From Apostichopus japonicus (lineage: Eukaryota; Echinodermata; Holothuroidea; Aspidochirotida; Stichopodidae): a DNA stretch of 64,000 nt. The position numbers and the translations under genes are program-made. Under the pieces are notes generated by a model. It worked only from the letters and a program-made list of their open reading frames with translations. It was not told where the DNA came from and ran no database searches. Positions 35,532 through 47,855 of the stretch are shown here, piece after piece. The stretch is taken from NCBI RefSeq assembly GCF_037975245.1, contig NC_092565.1, positions 17,461,999 to 17,525,998 on the forward strand, in the 5' to 3' direction. How positions within the stretch are numbered: position 1 is the stretch's first letter; every line of letters begins with the position of its first letter.

Positions 35532-37577
35532 CAGGGACGTAGCGAAGGCCTGATGATTGGGGGGGGGGGGGGGGGTGTAGTGGCTGAAATTCCAACTGGA
35601 TGGGTTTTGGAGCCAGAAAATTCCGACTGCTGCCTTGTACCCCCACCCCCCCCGCACTAATCGTCAACGATACGGTCAGTGTCAGTCAGGCACCCATCTT
35701 TCGCGACTGCACTTTTGTTCGGAACTTTTTTCGATAATATTTTGTACCTTATGGGGCAAAGTTTTTGCTTATGTTGATGGCACTTTTAAACTTCCGTAGA
35801 TTAGCATTGAGTGTTTTAATGGTATACCATAGAGACAATGTATATCCCAACGACATAACCAGGAATTAGAAAGGGGGAGCACTTTTTTGCGACTGATATG
35901 GGGGAGGGGTGTCCCCCTCAGGGGCGTAGCGAGCGGGGGGTGTGGGGGTGCCACACCCCCCCCCCCAATAATTTGGTCGCTGTCGGCAAATTTTGGGTCT
36001 GTCGGCAAAAGGAGAAAAGATGAAGAGAGCGGGGGGAAGAAAGAAGGAAAGCTGAATAGAAAAAGGAGAACGGGAGCTTCTTCCGTGCCAAATTTGACTT
36101 AAAATATGCCCCAGATTGCATCTAAGGACGTTCAAACTAATTTTTCCATAGGGGAGGGGGACACCCCCTCCCCTTAGACCCCTCCCCCATTTCAGTCACC
36201 ACTTCCAGATCCGTCGGCAAATCAAATTTGACCTAAAATATACATCAGATTGCATCTAAGGACGTTTCAAAACTAAAAATTTTCCAAAGGGGAGGGGGAC
36301 ACCCCCTCCCCTTAGACCCCTCCCCCATTTCAGTCACCACTTCTAGATCCGTCGGCAAATCAAATTCTCCACACCCCCCAACAAAAACCCCTTCGCTACG
36401 CCCCTGGTCCACCTCCCCTTTGAGTGAGATATTTTTGGACAATTGAAGGTCCTTAGATGCGATCTGGTGCAATTTTTTGTCAGTTTCATCATTATCATAT
36501 GATATCATATTACCAGCAGATTTTGTTTCCTGTTTGAATTCTTTTACATGTTCTTTTACATAATATATCAGAAAGACAAACATAGTGCTCTTTTACAATT
36601 TTTCCAGAAGGATGATTCGTGTTTATTGTCCAATGTCTGGACTTTAATACATTTGACGAACTTAACTGATGGACAATATAAACTTTCATATTTTGTAAGA
36701 CAGCCAGATTTGCAGTGGCCTAAAAAAAAATATCGTTATCGCCGTGTACTAGCAGTGTAATAATTATTTATAGGAAGTGCGTATCACGTACGATTGCTAG
36801 CTTAGCTTCATAACATGCTGTTCGTGCAACAACTTAAGACGAATCAAAGAAAGGATGAGAACGAACGTTGTCGACGTTGTTGTGCATACGGTTCGTGACA
36901 TTCCATCGAGTGAGGTTAGGTAGATATGTATTTTATTATGCAGTGGCCAACTGTAGGTGTGAAATAGGCTATAGGCTAAATTTAGCTAATTGCATCTGCC
37001 AACTAAGTAAGTAGTTGAATTAGTAGGCCTGAATGTTATTACGATTATAATCGAGTTAACGGAGCTGACGAGTATTCAAGATCAAAAGAGCACTGACAAA
37101 ATACCATGCTAAAAAAAACAAGTATATCCTGAACTTACTTGAAGCTAGCGAACAGGGTTGACCCACCCAATAGCAAAAGTTTGACATAAATTATCAGAAC
37201 TGAAGCTGGCGAACGTTGTATTTTTTTTAGAGTATTCAAAATCATACGAAGTTTTGTATGGTGGAGTATAAGGATCGCGAGATACAATTTCTCAATGTGA
37301 CGAGAAAAACGTGGTAAATATGACTGATTAAAGGTCAATTTTGATCGAAAATTTTACGTCACTCACAAATTACAAGAACATATGAAAATAAGAGTGCGAC
37401 AGTCAGAAAAATTAGAGTGCGACAGTCGGAAATTCCGAATTGAAGCTGGCGACAGTCGGAAATTCCGACAGTCGGAAATTCCGACTGTCGCACTCAAATT
37501 TTCCAACTATCGTCATTTTTACCAATATTGGGGGGGGGGTGAGACACCCCCACACCCCCCCTCTAGCGACGTCCCTG
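35532..37577. mobile_element. hAT-like non-autonomous element, 2,046 bp, with a nested insertion
   Basis: Left end CAGGGACGTAGCGAAGG and right end (complement) CAGGGACGTCGCTAGAGG are inverted repeats, followed on both sides by G-rich DNA. The flanks TTCACGTG (35524-35531) and TTCACGTG (37578-37585) are a perfect 8-bp target-site duplication, the hAT signature. Without the nested element and its duplication, the original was about 1.55 kb. Near both ends lie copies of TTCCGACTG or its complement CAGTCGGAA, mirrored in orientation (left 35621-35629 and the variant TTCCAACTG at 35590-35598; right at about 37422, 37452 and 37469, with an inverted copy at 37479). They may be subterminal transposase-binding repeats. 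No hAT transposase frame is visible, so it is non-autonomous. Confidence 0.88.
35919..36406. mobile_element. Nested hAT-like MITE, 488 bp
   Basis: Ends CAGGGGCGTAGCGAG (left) and CAGGGGCGTAGCGAAGG (right, complement) are inverted repeats. Flanks GTCCCCCT (35911-35918) and GTCCACCT (36407-36414) are an 8-bp duplication with one difference. The interior contains a direct duplication of about 133 bp (ATTGCATCTAAGGACG starts at 36116 and 36249, each copy with GGGGAGGGGGACACCCCC and CCGTCGGCAAATCAAA). Removing the element and one duplication rejoins the host element cleanly, so this insertion is younger than its host. No transposase. Confidence 0.88.
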
Positions 37578-37589
37578 TTCACGTGATAC

Positions 37590-40500
37590 AACAAATAAAT
37601 CAATCAATCAAATATAAATTCCATACAATCTCAATAATAAACCAATTATGCGACAAAATGAAACTAGCTCTCGTTACATGTATTAGTCTCAGCATTTCTA
37701 CTAGGTATTCGACCACTTTTAAGAATTTCGTTTCAATTCAAGCACTTTGGATCATACAGTTTACTTACAAATAAATTTACGAAATGATGACACTCTCTCA
37801 TTTAATGTGGTCCTAGAATATACCAATTTTACATTAATACTTAGAATACTCACAGATTATTGGGGGTCGCCTGCCCGTAATCTGGTTTACTATACAGCAA
37901 ACTCCGCTTGTCACACTAAACGAATAAAGCACTCTGCTCGACCTCGTGCGTCGAGAATACAATGTATCGTAGCGGCTTGTTCTCAATAACAAGTATACAA
38001 AATTGTCCTCAGTGACAATATTAGAGGAACACAATTTGAGGCCTCATTGCCTTTTAATTGAAGATGTTAACTCTCGTTCTCAATAACGGAGAAACTACCT
38101 CTCTCGCCGACGTGATATGGTTACCAGATGGAATGCAACTAACTAACTTTCCTGTACCCCACCCTAACATCAACTTTGCACAAAAAAAAAACGAATCTAA
38201 TATGACGTAACGGCTCTTACAATTTGTAAGCACAGGTATTCCGATATATCTCGGTGAAACATACCAACAATAAGGAGCCGAGAACCCGGAATTTAGTTTC
38301 TCTTTATATGCGATACAGGTGCTCCAATGCACACAGTGAAGCATATCAATACCAGGAATTTTGCATCCACTTACGTGACAGAGAACTTGTATAGATGATA
38401 TATAATACTACTTCTCTGCATCAGTATTGCGGTGTGAGAATGCCGTGGCGTATTCTTGGATAACATTATTCCCTATATATTTATAGAATGGTGAGGGTTG
38501 CAAGTCAAGTTTGAATATGCAAGTATGGAACTAAACATTGATTTTCAAAAGCTTCAAAAGTTTAGCCGATATCGACTCTTAAGACTGAGATTGATAAGAA
38601 GTTATATCCACAGTTTACAAAAAAAAAAAAATCAATGCAAATTCCACTCACCATGCATGGATGTCATTATTTATACATTATGAAATAGACTGAATGTCAT
38701 TCTCAATCTCAGTTCATACATTTTGTTGTTTTCTTTTTAATTTTCCGGTTGTTATTGTCATCGTCATATGTTTATAGTAATTCCTTTCCGGCGGAGATGG
38801 GAGGTGGGAGGGTTTGTGGAGGGGGAGGGGGAGGGGAGCTGTAGGAGGAGATATCATTAGAAGTACTTGGATCGTAGCTGTAAAATGATTGTTGATTCAA
38901 ACACGAGTGGCCATTCTTTGAGTGTCTAATATGCAGTGCAATACTGAGGACTTGAATGATCCGATTTAACACTCATGTAACGAGCTAACAAAACATGCTA
39001 TTCAAATTGGGCTGACGACTCTTAACAAGAAAATAGATTTGTTAGCCATTACACCTCTCCATCATCTGTTTATAAGTGATAACATGTATTGTCCGTAAGC
39101 TTAACTGCGAATTAATATTTTAAACATATACACGACAAAAGATAAAAAGGAAAAAACACATCGTGATATTACACAATTAAATCACCCATACACACAAAGG
39201 CAAACTCTACTTCATAAAAATTCTTGAGATTTTGTTTTATCATTTATTATTCACGAATTTAATATAAACATACCCTGGGCATAATTCGTGTAAAAATACG
39301 AGTTGTCAAATAAGGCACCGCACAATTTTATTGCATTTAACTGTGGACCAATTCCTAAAGGGGAACATCATTTTTCACCATCGTATTATATTGAAACTTC
39401 CACCTTCTGAAAGTGGCCTCACTATATAAAATTGTTTCCAATCTTTATCGCTGTTTATAGAAAGAAATGGTAACAATGTGTTTAGACTACTGTTTATATA
39501 GTCTGGCAAGATGCCGAACGCGTCATGGATGATTATTGTTCAAAATGAATCGTTTATTTTAGTCGCAGCTATCAAGTGCACGCTGTGTTAATATTTTATA
39601 CTTTTCCAAGCTTAGCAAAACATCACGTTGATTTTGGTGCTGTTGTTACGTTTTCCGAATACTAAGTGGATGATTATATAATTCTTATAACATATGGTCC
39701 ACTGCACACGATGTCTCGGTCTCAAAAGTACACTTGGTATGTTGCATATGCTTTCGCAGCCCCCGAAACGTTTATGTTGAGTGAGTCCATACGTTCGCAG
39801 TTAAATGGCTTACATGTTGTAACAGTGTATAGTTGTGGCATGGGGCCTCTCTTTCGAGTTGAAAAGAACATACATGTGGCATTACGCCTATTTCCGCACG
39901 TTATATCGTGCTACCGTGGGGCTTCGTTCCGTCAAATCCAAAAGTACAAATTGCGTTACTTTCATAGTTCAACAGTACATGTAGCTTTACTCTAGCACGG
40001 CCTCCTTTCCAAGTAATGGTACATGACTTTGAAGTCGTTAATATACAAGCTGAAAGGTGCACCCAAATTTGCAGTATACAGATCAAATAATGGAACCTTG
40101 TTTATTTTTTATTTTTCAGAAAATATTTCAGAAAATTAATGGAGATTTATGATTTATTAATGAGGACTGAAATAAGAGATAATAAGATGAATACTAAACT
40201 ATATGAATAAACCCCTCAGTCTTTATTGTGATTGCAATAAATAAATAATTTTGAAAACTACACTGTATTCGTGTCAAATTTTGAGATGATATATAACGTG
40301 GAAAGAGAAAAAGAAATACTTTGGTGGAATTTTTTAAGGTTTTTGACATGTTGCCGCAAAACTAATAGACATACTCAAGTCGTGGTGTAAACAGAACACA
40401 ATTTACATACAATAAGAAACTTGGTAATGTTTATCACAATCAGCATCTCAAAACGACATGTAGTACATAAAAAGTTAATTTGTTTTTCACTTACAAAGTA

Positions 40501-40786
40501 TAAAACGTGTAAAAGCTATTACGTATCATATTTCTTTCTCCTCAGATATATACATAACATTAAGTCGTAATTAGTCTTATTGTCTTATAACTATAACGAA
40601 ATCAGGCGTAGGCGTCAGTATGCTAATTACATTAGGCATTGACATATTAACATGTTGAAGAGGAATATGTTAAATATGGACAGTTACTTGGTGATGTAAT
40701 TGAATTGCACTCCCAATAGCATAACAGTATTATACTTCCAATAAGCCTTGTCGGTACTTTAGACTTCTAATGGTATAACACTTTGA
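37590..40786. other. Intergenic, no gene recognised
   Basis: AT-rich DNA. A G-rich tract at 38793-38850 could form G-quadruplexes. Open frames at 37747-37989, 38498-38683 and 39666-39995 have no recognised motif or splice context. Confidence 0.5.
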
Positions 40787-40790
40787 CCCT

Positions 40791-41048
40791 GACAACAGTA
40801 ACCTGTGCTATACTTCCAACAGTAACAGTACTACACTTCTAACAGTAACAGTACCACACTTCCAACAGTAACAGTACCACACTTCCAACAGTAACAGTAC
40901 TATATTTTCAACAGTAGTAGTATATTTCAATAGTAACAGTACCACTATCCCTATAGTAACAGTACTACATTTCCTATAGTAACAGTACTACCCTTCCAAT
41001 AGTAGCAGTCTTATATTATACAGTAGTAACAGTGCTGCATTTCCGATA
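40791..41048. repeat. 23-bp tandem repeat, about ten copies
   Basis: Units resemble AACAGTAACAGTACTACACTTCC. The first copies are nearly identical, while later ones change AACAG to TATAG or AATAG and lose a few bases. Each unit contains the direct repeat ACAGTAACAGTA. Confidence 0.85.
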
Positions 41049-43110
41049 GATATTAAGCATTATTGTCTAGCACTACGAGATTGCTTTAGGATGGAGAAGT
41101 ACTCAAGGACACAAAAAATTGTACCTCAAGAACGAAGAGTAACGTCTTGACCTTTCAGTGCCGAATATATAAGCTTAATCGCCATCCTCTTTCCTTTTGC
41201 ATACATGACACACGGTGTCTTGCACTCTCTCTTCCACCTGGCATGTAACACCTATATCCATATGCATGCCCGACACGCATGTGTTTGAATATTCCTGCAT
41301 ACACATTCATATTTTATGAACATTAACGCTAGAGTTAACTCACCCACCTTTTGTAGCTAACAACAAGACCGAACTCTTATTAGTTCTTGTTTGTTGCTCG
41401 TTCATTTTTAATAATATCAGTAGTGTTGACTTAATGCGAAATATAAAGATGTAACTTTGAACGATTATTTATTGTAGGAAGATGACTCCTCTTATATTAT
41501 ACCAAGAATGGGTTTATTGTAGAGTTTTTTTTATTTTTTATTACTTTGATATTTACTTTGTGTCATCATTTTGGTGAAAATATGTATAACTCGACTGTTG
41601 TTCCTCAAAATAAGAGCACAATTGAACGAACTGATTAGTCCCGAGTCATAAAAATCTGAACCAAATGATTGACTATTAAGGAATTAAGGATTCGCTTCGA
41701 TGCAGGGAATAGCGTTGCCCACGCACTTTTTTCTTGGTACAAGTTTATCATTTGGCATCCAAAGTGCGTATCGGAAATAATAATAATAAAAATCAGTCCT
41801 TAATGAATATCAAAGGTTAATTAGTCAAAATAGTCAACAATATTGGACAATAATTATGAGGGACTAAGTATCGAAATTATCAAATTGAAAAAAAAACACG
41901 AAAAAAGCATTGTGTCATTAGCAATGCAAAGTACGGAAATTCTTTTATTTATTATAAAACGTCAATAAAGACTACTGTTTGGTCATGCTATAATTACCAA
42001 TGAACGTCAAGTTTGTCAACATAACTTTCTTTAATGAATATTTTGGCAAAATTTCGCTGACAAAAATGTCGAAATTATAGCTTTCGAGAATAGCAAAGTT
42101 AGCATGCATGTAAATAAATCTGTTTTCGTGATGAATGAGATTAAGGCTAGATAAAAGGGATAAAGCAACCTATATGAAACCCCTATATTTTTGGACAACA
42201 GAAAAGTATTTGACGTAAATACCAAAAAAGATCAATTATGGATCGATTGAGATTTCTTCAAACTTATCTACGATTTATGCCCTTTGAAAAAAGAGGGAAA
42301 GATGTATCTGGTTTCCAGAAATATTGAGTTGCCCTCTAGCGAGCTTTATCAAGTCCATTAGTTAAGAGGGAATTTTTATTCAAAAGACGACATCATAATT
42401 GAGAAAGAGGTTAATTACCCACATGAGATCAAACCGAACCCGAGGATCAAACGAATCCTCAGTAAGAAAGGCAAGTGCGTACTTTCATCATTGCATATTT
42501 TGTGAGAGAACTTAATATTTAGACTTTAAAATAGATATGGAGAACAAAAAAAGTGTTCATCCCCGAGGAAGAGTATTTTAAATCCTTTGGTAATAGCTTA
42601 AGCCATCAGGAGAAGACGTTCTGTATTTCTATTCTTTAATTTACTTTGTAAGCCTTAAAAGAACCTTTCTTTCCCGGCTTGTGTAAAAGAAGGAGATGAA
42701 AAGGTGATTATATCATGTTTTTTAGACTTAGTTTAACCTAAGAAAATACACTTGCTAAGGAAGAGAAGCGCTGCCTCTCTATTCTTCGATTGTTCTCGAA
42801 TTGTTCGTCCAAAGAAGTCATTTTCTTCAGATGTTCAGTTTCAGGGAACAGAAAGTTGATAATAACATGTAAGTAAAAAAAAAGCTGGACCTTTCATATA
42901 GGTCAATGAAATGATAACGTTAATAAAACACATTCGTTAAAGATGAACGCTAACATTCGATTTACTGAGCCAAATGTAGATACTTAATTGCTTGAAAATT
43001 AATGGAATTATAACACCTCATTCTATATCTATATCCGAAATACGAACATCTACACGAAATTTGAAATAACAGTTGTAAAATTCAAAACAGTGCAAAAAAA
43101 AAAACTTCCA
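41049..43110. other. Intergenic, no gene recognised
   Basis: AT-rich DNA with several A-runs and short frames without motifs (42031-42225). No repeats or RNA genes recognised before the tRNA-like sequence at 43.1 kb. Confidence 0.5.
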
Positions 43111-43181
43111 GATTCCAACGGGGTTAGAACCCGTGCCTCCCGTTCATATGCGAACACCCTAACTAACTAGGCTATGGACGC
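43111..43181 (-). tRNA. tRNA-like sequence, probably a pseudogene or SINE head
   Basis: The minus strand gives 71 nt with acceptor-like ends (GCGTCCA at the start, TGGAATC at the end; five of seven positions pair with the expected complement). It has TAGCCTAGTTAGTTAGG as a D-arm and A box, a short GTTC/GAAC stem in the anticodon position, and a perfect T-arm, ACGGG-TTCTAAC-CCCGT. An 11-base T-run on the minus strand (43094-43104) follows at once and would stop RNA polymerase III. The anticodon loop is one base short and its stem has only four pairs, so a working tRNA is doubtful and no isotype is assigned. Confidence 0.5.
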
Positions 43182-43481
43182 TGATTGCTTGTCCAGTGGT
43201 TCGAAACAAGTAAGGAATGTCGCCGTTCTACTGTATGCTTAGCCACCTGTATGAAACAATGCTAGTCCTGCTGTTGGTGACATATTTTTGCCTTACTCTA
43301 GAGATCAATCATGATGCTAACCAACTCGAAATCATTTGTGAACCCTAAAGCCGAATCTCGGAAACATGTTCATCTCATTTTAAATATATTTGAAACGTAT
43401 GGTGCTCCGTACCAATTTGTATAGATTCATCAAAGTACCTTGTATATGGTAATTGAAATTCATATACGTATGAAAGTTATG
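43182..43481. other. Intergenic, no gene recognised
   Basis: Sequence between the tRNA-like segment and the TA microsatellite. No feature identified. It could include a SINE body, but on this side it would be upstream of the tRNA-like head. Confidence 0.4.
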
Positions 43482-43680
<199 letters not shown>

Positions 43681-43689
43681 CACTTTCGG

Positions 43690-44039
43690 TGATCATGCAC
43701 TGACGAAGTATCAGCATAAGGGCGACATTTACAAATTGACTGAAAAATATCAATATCTTTAGGCATCACGTCACCCTAATTTGAAATAATTATGATTTAT
43801 TTAGAAACGATGACATTATCTAACAATCATGATCGCTTCTCATGATTTTTGCTGACAATTAGGCATATTTATGCAGGTTGTTGGCTTGCTTATGAAGTGA
43901 ACAGTTACTTTCAGTTTTTAAGGAAATTCACACTAGAAAGATCCGCTCTCAACCCGAGTGCCCTTGGCATCGATACTGCGACTGTATGATCATCGACGTC
44001 AGGTATGTATCACGATCCCCCCCCCTACAAGGTTAACAT
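43690..44039. other. Intergenic, no gene recognised
   Basis: No recognisable coding or repeat structure apart from a C-run near 44018-44025. Confidence 0.5.
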
Positions 44040-44047
44040 AATGTTAC

Positions 44048-44430
44048 CATAGGCGTAAGAGGCGGGTGCTGGGGGATGCAGCCCCCCCCCCCCCCCAACC
44101 AAAAATGTTTGGGAAAATTCGGGCAATATGCTGAGAATTTTTCGGGCACCTACTGAAAGAAGAATAATTTGCAATGTGTTTTTCAATGGTTCAACTGATA
44201 TTATTATCATCATTATTATTGTAACGACTTCCACAATAATTTTAACCAATATGGAAGGGAAATAACACGGAAAATGATTGTACGTTATTGGCATGTGATT
44301 TAATAACCGATGAACCCCTATATGATGTGCACATTAAGATGTCAGGCGAACGCGCGCGAAAAAATTGGTTGTATTTTTCAGGCAAGTCGTTACAGCCCCC
44401 CAAATCAAATTAGGCTCCTATATGTCTATG
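44048..44430. mobile_element. hAT-like non-autonomous element, 383 bp
   Basis: Flanked by AATGTTAC on both sides (44040-44047 and 44431-44438), a perfect 8-bp duplication. Ends are CATAGGCGTAAGAGG (left) and CATAGACATATAGGAGCC (right, complement). Only the CATAG terminus and a following GGxGCC/GGGGGC-rich part are clearly alike. A long C-run follows the left end (44082-44097) and CCCCCC lies near the right end. No transposase. The superfamily is inferred from duplication length and G/C-rich ends. Confidence 0.8.
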
Positions 44431-44438
44431 AATGTTAC

Positions 44439-45235
44439 ACAGTCATGATCTTATTCAAAAAGCCAAGAAGTGAACCGTTACTTATAACAACCATTCTTTC
44501 AGCTCCAAGAGGAAACTTAGTTTTACTAGCAAAAAGAACAATGTAAATACTGTTTGAGTTACATTGCCCTCGCTGTGAGCTGCATGGTGCTTCTGTAATT
44601 TTTAGATATGGTGTATACTTCTATGTATATGCTCCCTATCGAGTTCAAAGCCCTACATAACGACCAAGAAAGCCGCAATGATCCTATATTCTTAGTTCTC
44701 TTCAATCGGGATAAAAAAAACGAAAATAGTCTTTTTTTTGCAAGCGAATGTTGCTTTTAGCCTTTACCGAGTAAACGATTGTATCAGTAAATCTTAACGT
44801 TTGCACAGTTCCCTTGACAGTCTGCCAACTATAATAAAAACTACATGGAACACTCACGTTCTACAAAATACATTAATATTAGTTTAAATATACCTTAAAA
44901 CGAATCCATATCTTTCGGCAAGTACATTACTTAATCATTTATATCAGTGAAGCATCTAAAAAAAAAAGATTTATATATATATATATATATCAAAATAAAC
45001 GAAGAAAGTTATATATTTGGATTTAAAATATCACGGTTCGAGATTTACGGTATTATGTCTTGACGTAATAATGATAATAATAATACTATAAAGATGATGT
45101 TTAATGTCTTAAGCTTCTGCAGACAGCGAAATAATGGGGATTTACGTGCAAGACATTGGATACCGTGACATGTCTATTTCTCACAAAGGGGATAATGGAC
45201 ATACATATTTATATTCATATTGGTATTTATATATT
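44439..45235. other. Intergenic, no gene recognised
   Basis: AT-rich DNA with a short TA tract near 44970-44990 and A-runs. No coding signal. Confidence 0.5.
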
Positions 45236-45525
45236 GTTGCTGCCTAATAGAAGTGATTGGTAATAATATGGGTTTGGTTTTCTGTATTGATATCGGTACT
45301 TCGGTGCTGGTTTTGGTGTCGGTATGGTACTCAGGTCGGTTTTGATATCGATATTTCTGTCAAGGCAGCGATATTTGGTGCTGGTATTGTAATGATGCCG
45401 TTGAAATTTACATGGGGAAGATTTTATTAAGGTATTTGTGTTGGTGTTAATTTGTGGTGATTGATATGGGTGTTGATATTTGGTGCTGGTATTGATATCG
45501 GTGTCGTATTATATTGTTCATGCTA
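45236..45525. repeat. Low-complexity GGTATTGATATCGGT-type repeat
   Basis: Words such as GGTGCTGGTATTGATATCGGT, GGTGTCGGTATGGTA and GGTTTTGATATCGATATT recur with irregular spacing. This is a diverged G- and T-rich simple repeat without a fixed period. Confidence 0.6.
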
Positions 45526-46171
45526 TTATGCCAATGCACTATTGTCATTGCAGGACATTATAATGTAAAATTGTCCATGTTAATTGTAAGGGTATTGATA
45601 TTTTTGTGTGTGGAGGTGTGGAGGTGGGGAGGGGTGGACGGTGTGAGAGGGGGGGGTGATCATATACGATCAGTCCTGTTTTTTATCCATTCTGTGCAGC
45701 TGTACAACGACCTGTTTTTGACAATAAACGAGCTCTATGACGTGATGAAAACTTTAATACAATTAGTTTCTTTTCCCTTGTCTTTTTTAAAGTTACACAT
45801 AGTCAAGATGAGAGTACCCAAGCCTGCACCTTATATTTACACACATATACATATAACAATTGATTGTCACAGTATATAGACCACTTTAACTGACCACCGT
45901 CTCAAAACTGATTTACCGAAACGTGTAACTAAAGTGCCCCTTACGGGACAATTTTATAGATGAGTTACACTAACATAAAATATTTGAAGAAGCCAAGTTT
46001 AGTTTTAAAAAGAGGTTTTTAATAGGCACATTAATTCAATGCAATTAAACAATAATGAATACTATGGATCTTTAGGGCAATGATGTCACTTTGCAAATGT
46101 ATATACGTCAGTTACATTGTTTCAAAGCTGACGAATACTTAGTTATTAAATCATTAAACGAACAAACAGAC
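45526..46171. other. Intergenic, no gene recognised
   Basis: An open frame at 45514-45879 (+) spans a GT- and G-rich stretch (45604-45660) and has hydrophobic segments but no motif or splice context that would support a gene. Confidence 0.45.
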
Positions 46172-46426
46172 GGTTGAATACAATGATGTACATAGCTTAT
46201 ACGACAACGGGATTGGGTGAATGGAGAGTTGTGAAGCTAATACAATGCCAATTATTGACATGAGTATATTTATATCAAGATATCCACTTTTAGCATGTAT
46301 ATATATATATATATATATATTTATATGTATATATATATATATTTATATGTATATATATATATATATTTATAGATATATATATATATGTATATATATATAT
46401 GTATATATATATATGTATATATATAT

Positions 46427-46469
<43 letters not shown>

Positions 46470-46597
46470 CATGCTAAAAGTGGATACATCTTGATATAAA
46501 TATACTCATGTCAACAATTGGCATTGTATTAGCTTCACAACTCTCCATTCACCCAATCCCGTTGTCGTATAAGCTATCTACATCATTGTATTCAACC
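46172..46597. repeat. Large inverted repeat around a TA core
   Basis: The left arm 46172-46300 starts GGTTGAATACAATGATG and ends TTTTAGCATGTAT. The right arm 46470-46597 is its complement, with only two substitutions and a 2-bp indel seen over about 128 bp. Between them is about 165 bp of TA-rich DNA, itself self-complementary, so the whole unit could form a stem of about 200 bp. Both arms are single-copy in this window. It may be a fold-back transposon or a TA microsatellite that seeded a palindromic duplication. Another TA tract (about 46604-46680) follows immediately. Confidence 0.88.
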
Positions 46598-46603
46598 ATG
46601 TTC

Positions 46604-46639
46604 ATATATATATATATATATATATTTAATATATATACA

Positions 46640-46680
<41 letters not shown>
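46604..46680. repeat. TA microsatellite
   Basis: TATATATA with short TTTAATATA and TACATATT interruptions, next to the right arm of the palindrome. Confidence 0.9.
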
Positions 46681-46682
<2 letters not shown>

Positions 46683-47551
46683 TTGTGGAACATGTAGTTG
46701 TTTATGGGCCCAAGTCTTTGTTGAGGCCGGTGACGTGAGAACAATACGAGAGATCCAATCGATTTCTTGCTGTTTACGTTCAGTTGAAGTTAGAAGCAAT
46801 TAAAATACATTTTAGGGGATTTGATAGAATATCTATGAAAATTGTTCTGAAACGGGGATTCCTGCGATATTATCAAGAACATATGTTTTGTGGTTATGAA
46901 AACGTTAGTGGAACAGGGAGCCTGTTTCATCTACATAACTGCCCTCTTTACACAGAGCACAGTAGAATATGTTAATGACATTGCCAGCACCACAAGCGAG
47001 GGAATTGGGTCCGATCTTAGACCATAGTCAACATTATGAATTTTAACCACAGTGCCAAGGGTAACGTATAGAGGCATATTGGGCACCACGGTTTTCTGCA
47101 ACGAAAATTACTTGCCGAGGTGGAAAGTGGGTATTAAGGAAGTCTGGAGGAAGTGAGTAGAAATCTAAGGATGAGGTGGACGAAAAGCTATATCAATGGG
47201 GGGGTACCTTAAACGATCTTCCTACACACTGAATTAAATACTAATATTGAATGAAGCAAAATATTGTTTGATAGAGCTCATAAAGTGTCATATAATCCGT
47301 AAAATGATCTATTTTTGGAAATATAACCAATGCCTTATTGAAACTGCAAGCAAGTAAACCGGGTCACGAGAATATTTGACAACAGTTTTCCCAAGACGCT
47401 TTATGATAAATATGGAAAACATTCGAGGCACGTAATTCATTAGAAACAGATGACGCACGGATGTATATGGAGAGAAACTATAAGCTATAGAAGAGATGTT
47501 GCGTTATCATAACCGATCTATTTTATGTATGTGTATAGATGTATGATACCC

Positions 47552-47586
<35 letters not shown>

Positions 47587-47855
47587 GGTATATGAACAAG
47601 ATTAGGGTAAACAACTGTTTAATAATTAAAAACTTTGCTGGTTAAACCCTACATAATGGAATTTAACGTATGAGGCCAAAGATCTTTGAACTGGCAATAT
47701 CAACAAAACTAAATTTCGTTTAGATATTACATACAAATGCATCACGGAAGAGTTGTGCTATGTACGATAAATATATTCTAAGTACCATTCTAGAATTTTA
47801 TGGTATCTCTGACAATTGATGGTGAAAAGTTAAAAAGTTAGACTTCTTTACCGTA
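46681..47855. other. Intergenic with a GA microsatellite
   Basis: No gene recognised. A pure GA run spans about 47556-47583. The frame at 46784-46975 (+) has no recognised motif. Confidence 0.55.

Noticed and set aside
35866-36583. Several overlapping proline- and glycine-rich frames
   Set aside because: They lie in G/C-runs and the internal repeat of the nested transposon.
46221-46738. Open frames across the TA core of the inverted repeat and the adjacent TA tract
   Set aside because: Repeat-derived Y/I translation, not genes.
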